From positions 1-39,450 of the IMG/VR virus record IMGVR_UViG_3300021197_001667: a stretch of DNA of 39,450 nucleotides, one strand, 5' to 3'. The stretch is from a virus. Position 1 is the first letter of the stretch; each line of letters begins with the position of its first letter. Both the position numbers and the translations under genes were made by a program. Under the pieces are notes generated by a model. That model ran no database searches. It worked only from the letters and a program-made list of their open reading frames with translations, and was not told the origin of the DNA. Below, one piece after another: positions 1 through 9,898 of this stretch.

Positions 1-1203
1 GGCATCAAGCCTATTATTGGTATTGAAGCTTACTACACGGTAAATGATAAGAGCGCTCGTGAGAAGGACGAGGATGATCAGAAGTACTATCATGTTGTTC
101 TAAATGCTATGAACAATACTGGTCTTAAGAACCTTATTAAGCTATCTACAAAGGCTTATACAGATGGGATGTACTACAAGCCGCGCGCCGACACAGCACT
201 CTTACAAGAGTGTTCTGAAGGCATTATGGCTACCAGTGCATGTCTAGGTTCTAGGACTAGTAAGCTTATTGCATGGGGTCGACAGGATGAGGCAGAACGT
301 CTTATCCTTCACCATGCAGAGATCTTTAAGGACAGGTTCTTTATTGAGCTACAGCTACATGATGGTCTTCAGCAGCAGGTAAACAAGGGGCTAATGGCTA
401 TTGCCAAGAGGCATAGCCTTCCTATGATTTTGACTGCTGACTGTCATTACACAGAAGAGAATCATAAGCTAATGCATGAGCAGACTCTTTGTATGTCTAC
501 TAATGCTCTTATGTCTGATCCGCCTTGGGATCCAGAGCGTACTGCTGAAGAAGGTGGCGTTAAGAAGAAGACTCGTTTTTCTTTTGGCGACATCGATGTT
601 CACATGGCACACCATGATTGGATGTGGCGTGAAGCACAGAAGTACGGTATTCCCTATGAAGCTATTATCAACACTAAGCATTTTGCGGACATGGTTGAAG
701 ACAATTACTTTAGCGATCGAAAGAATCGCTATCCTAAGTGTCCGACTATTCCTGACGGGGAAACATCTTGGAGCGAGCTAGAGTATCGTGGAAAGATGGG
801 TCTGCAAAATAGATTTAACGGAAAGCGTCCACCGCAGAAATACATTGACCGTTTCTATGAAGAGTTTATTGTAATTAAGAAGATGGGATTCTCCCATTAC
901 TCTCTTATTGTACAGGACTACATTGATAACGCCAAAGAAAAGCGTAACGCTCTCGTTGGACCAGGTCGTGGATCTGGCGCTGGTAGCCTCATTTGTTGGG
1001 CTCTTGGTATTACTGAAGTCGATCCTATTCGATACGGGCTACTTTTTAGCCGGTGGTTGAATTATGGTCGCGCAGCAACACCAATGATTCTAGACGAAGT
1101 TACTAAGCTTAAAATTAAAAGACACATGTGCTCTTCCGAAACACATGTGCATTGCGATCATGGTCATGAGCATCACGAAGGATGTAACCACGATCATCAC
1201 TAA
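1..1203 (+). CDS. dnaE: DNA polymerase III alpha subunit, N-terminal fragment of a split dnaE (5' end outside window)
   Basis: This is the N-terminal half of the replicative polymerase. The frame is open from base 1 and begins inside the PHP domain (GIKPIIGIEAYYT), so only the first stretch of the gene lies outside the window. It continues through typical DnaE blocks (NLIKLSTKAYTDGMYYKPR, then SACLG) into the start of the palm (VGPGRGSGAGSL, DPIRYGLLFSRWLNYGR). In ordinary DnaE the catalytic P-D-x-D-x-D motif follows within a few residues. Here homology stops at codon 1069-1071 and a 43-residue tail follows, ending in a His/Cys-rich stretch (CDHGHEHHEGCNHDHH) that looks able to bind metal. 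The aspartates and the rest of the polymerase are in the separate gene starting at 10374. A terminator follows directly, so the stop at 1203 is a real gene end and not a sequencing frameshift. The function is firm; how the halves join is not known. Confidence 0.92.
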   Translation, partial: GIKPIIGIEAYYTVNDKSAREKDEDDQKYYHVVLNAMNNTGLKNLIKLSTKAYTDGMYYKPRADTALLQECSEGIMATSACLGSRTSKLIAWGRQDEAERLILHHAEIFKDRFFIELQLHDGLQQQVNKGLMAIAKRHSLPMILTADCHYTEENHKLMHEQTLCMSTNALMSDPPWDPERTAEEGGVKKKTRFSFGDIDVHMAHHDWMWREAQKYGIPYEAIINTKHFADMVEDNYFSDRKNRYPKCPTIPDGETSWSELEYRGKMGLQNRFNGKRPPQKYIDRFYEEFIVIKKMGFSHYSLIVQDYIDNAKEKRNALVGPGRGSGAGSLICWALGITEVDPIRYGLLFSRWLNYGRAATPMILDEVTKLKIKRHMCSSETHVHCDHGHEHHEGCNHDHH

Positions 1204-1208
1204 CAAAA

Positions 1209-1241
1209 GGGCAGGGGGCTTTTAGGCCCCCTGCCTTATCT
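1209..1241. terminator. Bidirectional rho-independent terminator
   Basis: A 10-bp GC-rich stem (1210-1219 paired with 1226-1235) with a TTTTAG loop is followed by a T-rich run on the + strand and by CTTTTGTT on the - strand. It lies between the convergent ends of the dnaE N-terminal fragment and the 334-residue virion gene and can stop transcription from both sides. Confidence 0.85.
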
Positions 1242-1244
1242 TAT

Positions 1245-2249
1245 TTAAGGAGTAGGAATAACTACTTTCTTAACAAGACGGTAATACGCTTTTGTATTAC
1301 TGTTGCCAGAAAAGTAACCCTTCATCTTGTATGTAGGGTTAGCAGCATGAGCTTGGTTAGCTGCAGACTGAGTAGCACGTAGATACTCTTGATCAGTTCC
1401 GTTATCAAACTGAACTGCATGAATATCCATAACCTGTACCTGGTCAATGCCATTCATAGTAATCATTCTTCCCTGAATAAGGAATACTGGATCGGCGCCA
1501 ACTGTGAAGTAGTTGATTCCAACTACTGTTGTCGGGTTGCCTGCTGCAATGCGCCTTGCGGTATCAAAGTAAGTGCCCCCAATTACACCATGTGCAGCAT
1601 TAGAAGTTTCTTCAATGCCGTAGATTGCTGCCTTACCTGCTGAATCTGGGTAAGCCACACCATCATTTTGAATCCAGATCTCAATACCAGAAAAATCACC
1701 ATTTTCCCAATCAATAGCAGCATTCGTATCGGGGTCTACAAAAGACCACTCATATTGAGCAAACTGCTGTGGAGCATTAGCAGTACCATGTGTTGCGCCA
1801 ACAAAAGCATTGTAGTCACCTGATGCACTAAAGCTTGTTGCAAGCGTATTAGGGTCAGAACCTGCAGTAGCATCTGCAGCTAGAAGTTGTTTCCACTTTG
1901 TGTAGCCTGGTTCAGCGCCAACAGAAATAAGGTGAACTGCACTAGCAACTACATTTGCACTTGCATCAAGAGCATTCAAAGTAATAGCGCCTGACTCTCC
2001 ACTGGTAGCACCACTAACAGAGTAAGGGCCTAGACCACTTCCACCAAGTGAAGCTGTGCCTAGGTTTGTTTCAATCGACGCACTATATGAGGCGATAATC
2101 GCATCACTATCTGTAAACGCACCAAAAGTTTTTGCGGACAAGCTTCCGTTATAAGCAACATGCTCTTCAGTTAGAGCAGGTGGCGTTACAGTAGAATCTC
2201 CAGCTGCCGTTTCCTCGGCACCAAAATCAAGATCAATAGGACCTGGCAT
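1245..2249 (-). CDS. Putative virion/tail fibre-associated protein (334 aa)
   Basis: No family is recognised with confidence. The protein is rich in Gly, Ala, Ser, Thr and Asn, with few Cys and no membrane segment, as is usual for beta-rich phage surface proteins. It starts with MPGPI, exactly as does the 222-residue protein two genes upstream, which suggests a shared attachment peptide. It is the last gene of the - strand cassette and follows the giant adhesin after a hairpin, so it may be expressed less than the genes before it. The ATG is preceded by an AAAGGAT ribosome binding site. A role as fibre tip, fibre accessory or adhesin partner is inferred from position only. Confidence 0.6.
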   Translation of the reverse strand: MPGPIDLDFGAEETAAGDSTVTPPALTEEHVAYNGSLSAKTFGAFTDSDAIIASYSASIETNLGTASLGGSGLGPYSVSGATSGESGAITLNALDASANVVASAVHLISVGAEPGYTKWKQLLAADATAGSDPNTLATSFSASGDYNAFVGATHGTANAPQQFAQYEWSFVDPDTNAAIDWENGDFSGIEIWIQNDGVAYPDSAGKAAIYGIEETSNAAHGVIGGTYFDTARRIAAGNPTTVVGINYFTVGADPVFLIQGRMITMNGIDQVQVMDIHAVQFDNGTDQEYLRATQSAANQAHAANPTYKMKGYFSGNSNTKAYYRLVKKVVIPTP

Positions 2250-2276
2250 AGAAAGTATCCTTTTTAGTAAGAGGCA

Positions 2277-2303
2277 AATGGAGGGGGATTGGACCCCTCC
2301 ATT
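2277..2303 (-). terminator. Intercistronic hairpin, possible attenuator or partial terminator
   Basis: A perfect 10-bp stem (2277-2286 with 2294-2303) with a 7-nt loop lies in the gap between the 2,294-residue adhesin gene and the 334-residue gene. On the - strand it is followed by a short, imperfect T-rich stretch, so termination may be partial, or the hairpin may protect the 3' end of the adhesin mRNA. Confidence 0.6.
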
Positions 2304-2316
2304 ATACCTTTAGTTA

Positions 2317-5300
2317 TTAAGTAAGACCAGGAATGCTTACAGTTTCAATATCATTATTGGACATACTGTTAAATTGTAGCTTTCCGTAGTTCTGGTCTGC
2401 ATGATATACATCATTCCTAATGCCATTAGCATAAGAATCAATATAACTATCTCCCATTAACCAGATTTGAGTAGTACCGTGACCGTTATTTACACTACTA
2501 TTTGCATAAGTCACATCACTAGAACCTTGACTACGTCTTACAGTTTGACCAATCCTATAATCATCTTCCCACTTTCTTGGGTCAGTTATCATAAGTTTAA
2601 CCTCAGCATCAGTAGGCATAGCTACACCAAGTCTTAATGTAGTGACAACCATGCTACCGATTTTACCGTGGAAGTTGCGGTTAGACCCGCGACCACCAAT
2701 AGTAAAGTCACCTGTAATACTCCTGTCCATACGTGCGCCAGTGCTATTCCAGTTTGAAGACGTAGAAAGGTTACTGCCTACAGAACTGAATGAGTCAGAA
2801 CTGCTCATGATTCGGATGTCGAACGCAGCAGCTAGATTAGTTGCATTAGCGTTGCCACCACTGTATCTTTGCCCCTTATGGGCGATGTAAACACCATACC
2901 AAGTAGAGCTGTTAATCGTACCAAGTGAACACTCATTGTAACCTGAACCCTCTCGGCCCCAAGCGAAAATCAATGCTCCCGAAGCACTTTGGCGCAAGAA
3001 GATGTTATCATTTCCAGTACTTGTGCCCTCACCCTCGTTCCAGATGTGCTGGTTTGAGGTGTGACGATCCGACTTGAATACAATAACAGTAGCCCATGGC
3101 ATAGCTAAAGAATCGTCAGAGGTTTTACTGGCATCAGTCGAGTGTGCTGAGACTGTATTTGAAGAATTATTCATCCTGAGAGGACGAGCATTACTACTTG
3201 AACCAACTTGCTTCAAGTGCTCGTTGCCACCACTAAAATCAACAGCTTTATCCCAATCTGTAAGAATGCTAGATGGTACAGGTACACTGATCTCAGAAAG
3301 AGCAGTCCAATCAATGTCATTTGCATCTGTCGTATCAGTACCTGATGTTGCATAACCCTGAGCCATAACATCAACAGTGCTGATGCCGTAGCCTTGATCA
3401 CCAGATTGTATCTTGGTGGTTGAACCCCAGTCTGCGTAAGCAACTGTGTTTGCACTATGAGTACTTGTTGCAGCATATCCAACACGGATGTTATTACCAG
3501 AAGCTGTGACTTCTATAAATGCATTGTAGTTAAGGAAGGCTGAAGGGCTCGAAAGAGTAGCACCAGGTAGGATCGTTGTGCTACTAGATGTATCGCCATT
3601 GTACCCATACATCTGAAAATTAGTAGCATTAACTCTATAAATGCTGATGCGCATACCGCCTTCGAATCCAGAAGGAACGACTGTGTCGACAGTGTTTGCC
3701 CAGCTCCCATCCTTTACACCGAAACTGATTATACTCGCATCAGCCATTGCGTCAGCAACATCAGAAAGGAATGCACCAGACAATACTAATCTTTGACCTG
3801 CTCCAAGTGGTTCGTCAATTGACAACCAACCGTGATCATTAGCATCAAAGAGGTTAGTACCAGTTTGGTTAGCAGATGGACCTTCTAATGTAATACCTGT
3901 AACACTAGCAGAGTAAGTTGAACCAGCAACAACAGGTGTTACATAGTAATCACTACCACCTGAAGTCCACTTAAACTTAACTGGTGGAACATCGCTTGGA
4001 ATTGCAAACTCAAGGTAAGAACCAAAGCTACCTGGAGTTCCTACGACAGTGACTCCAGTAGTGTAATCACTGTTGTCACTAACAAGGCAAATCCCTAGTG
4101 CGTCTGTAGACTCAATGCTGTCGCTGTGGAGCCAGAACTTGTAGGTTGTGCCAGCCGCAAGTGTAATGTCACCAGCCGGATCACCGTTAAATAGCGGGGC
4201 GCTAAAAGTGTCCTCCGTTACATCAAACTCGTTAGCCTTGCTAGGAGCAGTGATGACAGAAATACCTGTCTCAGATAGCTTAGCTCTAGTTTCAGTTTCC
4301 TTTGTAGCAAGCACAATACCAAGAGCACTAGTCCCAGTGGTGCTATGCGCTCCTGTCCAGGTCTGGGTTTGTCCAAATGTCCCGCCGACAGGCTCCGTCG
4401 TCAAAGACGGATCCGTGTCAGGAGATCTCATAGTAACAATGTCACCTTCGCGAGTGAACTCAATAGCCATGTTGTAATGGATATCAGTATCACTACTGCG
4501 ATTAATGTGCATTGCACTAGGTGAAGGACCAGCATAGTACTGCGTAATCTTTGTCAAGTTAGCAGTTTGATTCTCAGCACGATGCATTGCGTAAAAATCT
4601 TGCTCAACTACTTGAGTAAAGTCAGCAGCATTCTTTGGAATACCAAGGAAAACCTTGTTGTCTTCTCCAGAACTGCCATCAATAAATGGTAGTACATTAG
4701 TGTTCCACCATGCTTTTGTAACAATGAAACGCTGACCTGGAGAAACAGTAAAGTTGTCTAAGGTGACAGCAGCATCACCATTTAGCTTATCAGAGGTATC
4801 CATTGTGCCGCTTAAAAGAGTAAAGCCTGTCGGAGCAGTTGCTGCGTTTGCGGTGTGTGTGAATCCAGGGAGTTCTCCAAACTCTACAACGCCACCTGAA
4901 CCTGACTGAGAAGGCATAGCAAATGTAATTACAGGATTAGTGTAAGTAGTTGCACTGCTTCGGAAAAGAACACCATTTAGAGACAACTCAATTGTGCCAG
5001 CATTATTGTACAGCTTCCAAATGTCAGAAGCTGCATAAACTGGTCGAGTTGGAATTACCTGCGGGTTGGTATTGTCGTCCCATCCAATTGGAACTAAGCC
5101 AACTACAATTGAAGGTGTATAGTTGTTGCCAAAGTTCTGACCATTAGTGTTAGTTGGGGCACCCGTAATAGGTGCTAGCAAATCCCAATGGCTTGAGTTG
5201 TCTTGTGTTTGATCAATAATATCTGTGGTCTTATCCTGACCAGCAGATACAATTCCAAACCCGTAACTACCATCTTGATGGTACCACTCAATCTTATCAC

Positions 5301-8300
5301 CATCTTCTAAAGCAGATGGCAAGTCGTATACGACATGTCCTCCAGTAACTTGAAGGTAAATCTTACCAGCAGAGTTTGTAGCAGAAGATGCTATAACGCT
5401 TCCTGCATGAAGCGTTCCAGGTAAAGATGCAGGAGCAGTAAGGTTAGTTACCGTAACAGTTAAAGTGCCAGTGGAAGAACCATATGAGTTAGTCCTTACA
5501 ACCGTAACAGTGTAACTGTCTGAAGGGAAATTAACATTATCACCAGACACAACCGGAGCTGTTCCAGTAATGTTAGCATTACTAGTAGCCTGGCTAATCC
5601 AAGCTGGTCCTGACTGAATAGTTGTAGTGAACGTAGCACCTGCTGGATGAATCTGGAAGTTCAAAGAAGCAAGCTCATTAATGCTAATTGTTGCGTCAGA
5701 AAATGCTGTTGGAACAGCAGTACTGTCTGCGTTTTGTGCGATCTCATTCCAGATTACATTTGTTGAATTTCCAAAGACACCATGACCAGGTGCAGAAGAA
5801 CCATTAGTTACCATGCTTGTATTTGGACCATACCAGGTTGCACCAGTTGGTTCATCTGGGAATGAAAATCCTGTACTGTTTCCAGACCCACCCTCTAGAA
5901 GATCAATTGTTAGAGCATTGGCAGAATTGTTAAACAAAGGATAAGTAAATACACCGTCAGGGGACTCAATGTAATACCAAGTGCTAACGTTACTACCATT
6001 TTCAACAGCGTTAAGGTCGTACTTGTTTAGAACTGGAATACGCTCAATAGGCATTGCCTCTGCTGCGCCAAAGTAAACGTTAAAAGGATTTCCGTCTAGA
6101 GGTGCTGTAAGCGTAGCCATAAGCTCATTGTTTGTCTCGTGCCACATTTCAAGTGTGTTGTCAGACTTGTAGCGCCAAGAAATAAGACCTAGGTTTCCAC
6201 TGTTATCATAGCCAACATCGCTCTGATCCCCATTGGGATCATAGCTGTTTGATGCATTCAGATTCCAAGTCCAGTCACCACTTGACTCAATGCCCTTGAT
6301 AACCTCTTGGGTGTTGTAAAACAACTGCTTCTGAATAGTATCGTGAGCATTGTTTACACCTGTTGCTGCGCCAGTGTAACCAAACCCAATAACTTCAGCT
6401 CTGCCAAAGTAATTGAAGTTCATGGTAACCTTTTCGCCAGGACTAATTTCAATATTAGACTTGATGACACTATCGGTTTCCAAACCATTTGACCACTCGC
6501 TAGCTTCTGAACTATCGAAATCGTGTACAATAGTCCACCTGTCAGTACGCTCCTGCATTACAGGGAACTTAGCATTAGGTTGGTTTTCGCCAGCAAAGAA
6601 AATACTAACTGTGTCTCCAGTAAGAGTAGTATTAGAACGAGCTACAATAACCTCGTCACCGTTATTAATCTCTAGCAAGTAAAGATAGTTATCGTTACCA
6701 TAACGAATTGCCAGCACAGTGCTATTGTTGACAACATTGTAATAACCATTTTGGGTTACATTTGGTCTGTCGCCAGCGGTCCAACGAACGGCAAGGTCTA
6801 CACCAGTAGAGGCAGGGCCAGAAAAACGATGCTCAATCCCTACAAATCTAAACCCTACTTCCCAGTTTGCAGAGCTAAATACATTTGCTTCTGTTGTTGC
6901 TGATTCTGCACCAGACCAAACTCCAAGGGTATAGCTGCCATTTGCATCATGTGTAAATGTAAACTCATGTCCCTTCTCAAGAGCATTGCCATTATAAAAT
7001 GGTTGAACGTCCTTAACGTCAGCAACAACGTTAGCTGAAACAATCTGCTCATTAGCACGAGCGCCATAAGCAATGTACCAGTTGTCTGCTTGAGCAGGAA
7101 GAGTTTCTCCTGCGTTAACTCCAACTTCTGAAACCAAGAAGTCTTTGTATTCAGTTAGATCCATTTCAAAAGCAGCATTAACAGTGTTAGACATAGAGTT
7201 AATAGAGTTTCCAGCAGCAACTCCATTTACGTATACATTGCCTAGCGTTAGGCCACGAAGCTGAATCTTATTAGAGTTTCGCTGAATAATGTCAATGCCA
7301 TTTGCGTTTTCAACAGACTGAAGCTCGTTAGCCTTGTAAGTGTTGATTACGTTTCCGTTAACGTATTCCTTAAGGCTAATCATTTGCTTAAGAACATCTA
7401 CTTCAACATTTACAGAAGGAACGCTCATAACGTGATTGCTAAACGGAAGCTCTGAGTACATTCCAGCAGCAGGAGGCTTAACAGCAGAAACACCAATTGA
7501 CTGGTATGAGTTATCGCCTAGTGAAAGCCTAAGGTTGTTAAGATTTGCAGAACTAAGATCAATAGCATAGTCCTGACCAATAAAACCTACGTCATCAATC
7601 TTGATAATGTTCTTGTCATTATCAGGCAGACTGTTCATCGTATCAGAAATGTAAAAGCCAACCTTACTAGTGTTTGAACCTAACCCAGTGTAATGAACTT
7701 GAGTATCAAGAATTTCAGCAATAAAGTGATAACTATTGTTGTTTGCAGATACAATTGCATCTAGCTTATCATAAACGTCTCCAATGGCAATTGAAGCCAT
7801 TGCATCGCCGTTTTCTCCAGTTCCGTTATACTGTGAACGGTTGTTGTCGTAAAGGCCACAATCACGTAGAGTTGTGTTAGCTGCTGCCCAGGCATAGAAC
7901 CCTGCGTTCCAGTTACCAGAAACATCATTCTGACTAAACTTATTGTTAAGTCCACCAATAAGTAGAATGCCATTGTTGCTGTTGTAAGATGAAGAGTTCA
8001 TGCTTACAATTACATTCTGGCAACCAGAATGAGTAGAACCAGATGCTAAGTAAATACCTGATTCAATGTTCTGAGTAGAAACGTTACGAGTAATAAAGCC
8101 ATAGCCGCCAACACCACAGTCTTCGACACGAATTCCTCGAAAGTTATTCTTAAGGTAGTTTGCAATAACCTCTGCTTGAGTAATTTTTTCAAGACGCATA
8201 GCTCCACCATCAGAGGCGTTGCTACCTGCATAGAATGCTTGAAGATCTGCAGATGAACTATTGAAACCTAATGTGCCGCCAGACTCAGCAAGTACAGTAG

Positions 8301-9201
8301 AAAGACCAGCACCATTCCAGCCATTGTTTAAGAACTTACAATCTTCAATTACAACCTTTGCTGCAGACTTAATCTGGACGCCATAACCGCCAGCATTTTG
8401 AACAATGAGATTGTAAAAGTGGTACTCTTTAACAGAGGAAGTGTTAGACATGTAAAAGACGTTGCCATTTGCAGCGTCAAAACTGTTGTACTTGACAGCA
8501 GTACCTTCAACACCATGAAAGTAAAGTGTCTTGTCTGCAGGTAATAGAATGTCCGTAGTAATTACGAATGTTCCGTTAAGTAGAATGTGGTCGCCGTCAG
8601 AAGCGGCGTCCACAGCAGTCTGGATGTCAATGTAAGGATTAACAATAGAACCTGTACGAGCAGTACCTGTGTAGCCAGAGACTACATAAGCATTGTACTC
8701 GTCGATCATGTCGTTAGTCTTAAGAGCTACATCTTCAATCTTGTCCCAGCTTGGACCAGTTGTATTGTAGCGAATCTGATCGTTAACAGCATAGTCTACA
8801 CTGTCATAAGTGCCAGCCGTTGTGACCCAATACCAATCTCCGTTTTGCGGAGTAAGAGTAGCAAGGTCAGGTGAGTTAGCTGAAGCGTCCCAAACGCCCT
8901 TATAAGAAGCTGAAATAGGCGTACTAGCTACGTTGCCATTAACATTAATGTAGTCAATAGCCGCCTGACGATCAACAAATGCAACACCGTCTTTGTCTTC
9001 AAAGTCAGTAAAGGGTAGATTGAAAAACTCATAAACAGTTTCCGAACTGCCATTAGTTTTAATGTCATTAATAATATGAATGTTGTTTGCTTCTGTAGGA
9101 GAAGCAACAGCACTAAGACATGCATTCCAATAAACTGGGTTAGGTGAATTACGGAATTCAATACAGTTTCCGTCTTCATTACGAACAATGCGAATAGCCA
9201 T
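2317..9201 (-). CDS. Giant tail fibre/adhesin (2,294 aa) with parallel beta-helix, Ig-like and LamG-like regions
   Basis: This very long protein probably recognises the host surface. The N-terminal 90 residues look like a fibre attachment region. A GVWDAS...GDWYWV...AGTYDSVDYAVNDQI module typical of phage fibres follows. Residues about 170-560 have the repeating short-strand pattern of a right-handed parallel beta-helix (pectate-lyase-like), with turns such as IEDCKFLNN. A long set of beta-sandwich-like repeats follows, including a putative Ig-like segment (PAWISQ...TGTLTVTVTN), then a LamG/concanavalin-like region around residues 2000-2215. The last 45 residues begin with IWLMGDSYIDS, which resembles the nucleophile block of SGNH hydrolases, but the protein stops 42 residues after that Ser. 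The start has an AAAAGG binding site. The fibre assignment is strong by composition and architecture; binding target and enzymatic activity are unknown. Confidence 0.8.
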   Translation of the reverse strand: MAIRIVRNEDGNCIEFRNSPNPVYWNACLSAVASPTEANNIHIINDIKTNGSSETVYEFFNLPFTDFEDKDGVAFVDRQAAIDYINVNGNVASTPISASYKGVWDASANSPDLATLTPQNGDWYWVTTAGTYDSVDYAVNDQIRYNTTGPSWDKIEDVALKTNDMIDEYNAYVVSGYTGTARTGSIVNPYIDIQTAVDAASDGDHILLNGTFVITTDILLPADKTLYFHGVEGTAVKYNSFDAANGNVFYMSNTSSVKEYHFYNLIVQNAGGYGVQIKSAAKVVIEDCKFLNNGWNGAGLSTVLAESGGTLGFNSSSADLQAFYAGSNASDGGAMRLEKITQAEVIANYLKNNFRGIRVEDCGVGGYGFITRNVSTQNIESGIYLASGSTHSGCQNVIVSMNSSSYNSNNGILLIGGLNNKFSQNDVSGNWNAGFYAWAAANTTLRDCGLYDNNRSQYNGTGENGDAMASIAIGDVYDKLDAIVSANNNSYHFIAEILDTQVHYTGLGSNTSKVGFYISDTMNSLPDNDKNIIKIDDVGFIGQDYAIDLSSANLNNLRLSLGDNSYQSIGVSAVKPPAAGMYSELPFSNHVMSVPSVNVEVDVLKQMISLKEYVNGNVINTYKANELQSVENANGIDIIQRNSNKIQLRGLTLGNVYVNGVAAGNSINSMSNTVNAAFEMDLTEYKDFLVSEVGVNAGETLPAQADNWYIAYGARANEQIVSANVVADVKDVQPFYNGNALEKGHEFTFTHDANGSYTLGVWSGAESATTEANVFSSANWEVGFRFVGIEHRFSGPASTGVDLAVRWTAGDRPNVTQNGYYNVVNNSTVLAIRYGNDNYLYLLEINNGDEVIVARSNTTLTGDTVSIFFAGENQPNAKFPVMQERTDRWTIVHDFDSSEASEWSNGLETDSVIKSNIEISPGEKVTMNFNYFGRAEVIGFGYTGAATGVNNAHDTIQKQLFYNTQEVIKGIESSGDWTWNLNASNSYDPNGDQSDVGYDNSGNLGLISWRYKSDNTLEMWHETNNELMATLTAPLDGNPFNVYFGAAEAMPIERIPVLNKYDLNAVENGSNVSTWYYIESPDGVFTYPLFNNSANALTIDLLEGGSGNSTGFSFPDEPTGATWYGPNTSMVTNGSSAPGHGVFGNSTNVIWNEIAQNADSTAVPTAFSDATISINELASLNFQIHPAGATFTTTIQSGPAWISQATSNANITGTAPVVSGDNVNFPSDSYTVTVVRTNSYGSSTGTLTVTVTNLTAPASLPGTLHAGSVIASSATNSAGKIYLQVTGGHVVYDLPSALEDGDKIEWYHQDGSYGFGIVSAGQDKTTDIIDQTQDNSSHWDLLAPITGAPTNTNGQNFGNNYTPSIVVGLVPIGWDDNTNPQVIPTRPVYAASDIWKLYNNAGTIELSLNGVLFRSSATTYTNPVITFAMPSQSGSGGVVEFGELPGFTHTANAATAPTGFTLLSGTMDTSDKLNGDAAVTLDNFTVSPGQRFIVTKAWWNTNVLPFIDGSSGEDNKVFLGIPKNAADFTQVVEQDFYAMHRAENQTANLTKITQYYAGPSPSAMHINRSSDTDIHYNMAIEFTREGDIVTMRSPDTDPSLTTEPVGGTFGQTQTWTGAHSTTGTSALGIVLATKETETRAKLSETGISVITAPSKANEFDVTEDTFSAPLFNGDPAGDITLAAGTTYKFWLHSDSIESTDALGICLVSDNSDYTTGVTVVGTPGSFGSYLEFAIPSDVPPVKFKWTSGGSDYYVTPVVAGSTYSASVTGITLEGPSANQTGTNLFDANDHGWLSIDEPLGAGQRLVLSGAFLSDVADAMADASIISFGVKDGSWANTVDTVVPSGFEGGMRISIYRVNATNFQMYGYNGDTSSSTTILPGATLSSPSAFLNYNAFIEVTASGNNIRVGYAATSTHSANTVAYADWGSTTKIQSGDQGYGISTVDVMAQGYATSGTDTTDANDIDWTALSEISVPVPSSILTDWDKAVDFSGGNEHLKQVGSSSNARPLRMNNSSNTVSAHSTDASKTSDDSLAMPWATVIVFKSDRHTSNQHIWNEGEGTSTGNDNIFLRQSASGALIFAWGREGSGYNECSLGTINSSTWYGVYIAHKGQRYSGGNANATNLAAAFDIRIMSSSDSFSSVGSNLSTSSNWNSTGARMDRSITGDFTIGGRGSNRNFHGKIGSMVVTTLRLGVAMPTDAEVKLMITDPRKWEDDYRIGQTVRRSQGSSDVTYANSSVNNGHGTTQIWLMGDSYIDSYANGIRNDVYHADQNYGKLQFNSMSNNDIETVSIPGLT

Positions 9202-9218
9202 AGCTGATTACCTTTTAA

Positions 9219-9887
9219 CTAGCGATTGACTCTGACGAGACAGGAGATAGGTTCAATTAAAGAAGTTTGATCGACATAAACAGCTGGCAAAGCCAATGCG
9301 TTTTGGTCTAGTGCAGAAGCAATATAAAACGTTGTTTCAGATCGATACAACTGGCGAATACCAGCAGAGTTTGGTCCAAGATAAACTGGAACAGCAGGCA
9401 TTTCAAAAGCAAAGTCAATTGAATTATCTGTGTTACGAGTCTGGAACCAAATGCCATAAGTTACGGTAGTATTTTGCAAACTTGGCGTGACGTAGAAGTC
9501 AAAGCGAACTGTAACAGTATCGCCAATTTGTAATTGATCAGACATAATTGAGCCGATGTGTCCATCAGCATCATCACTGTTTGTAAAATCAAAAATCCTT
9601 GTGCAACCTTCAGGAAGATTGTCTCCTCCAAAAAGATCAATATCATTTGGAGCTGAAGCACCATTCCACCATGGCTGGTCTACGCTACGAGCTTTTGCAA
9701 GGCTTAAGTCAAAGCGGTACCAAGTGTTAAGATCAGCACCAGCAATTGTTACTGGATTATCACGAGCAGCAAAGCCGCCAGAGAAACTAAAGCCGCCTTC
9801 TGTATTTGCAAGAAGGCTGCTTAAGTCTCGGATGCTATTGGCTGATCCACCAGCATTACCTTTAAAATTACTAATTGGACCTGGCAT
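9219..9887 (-). CDS. Putative virion protein with MPGPI N-terminus (222 aa)
   Basis: I do not recognise a named family. The protein begins MPGPISNFKG and has a Gly/Ser-rich first 50 residues, then a likely beta-sandwich (WYRFDLSLAKA, DTVTVRFDFYV, TVTYGIWFQTR). It sits directly upstream of the giant adhesin, 17 nt away, in the same - strand cassette, and starts after an AAGGTGAC binding site. The N-terminal pentapeptide is shared with the 334-residue protein at the end of the cassette. A structural role near the fibre is inferred from context. Confidence 0.6.
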   Translation of the reverse strand: MPGPISNFKGNAGGSANSIRDLSSLLANTEGGFSFSGGFAARDNPVTIAGADLNTWYRFDLSLAKARSVDQPWWNGASAPNDIDLFGGDNLPEGCTRIFDFTNSDDADGHIGSIMSDQLQIGDTVTVRFDFYVTPSLQNTTVTYGIWFQTRNTDNSIDFAFEMPAVPVYLGPNSAGIRQLYRSETTFYIASALDQNALALPAVYVDQTSLIEPISCLVRVNR

Positions 9888-9898
9888 AAGTCACCTTT

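Noticed and set aside
3074-3355. Antisense and out-of-frame ORFs within the adhesin and other virion genes
   Set aside because: They lie opposite or across well-supported genes, have no binding sites and encode low-complexity shadow peptides.
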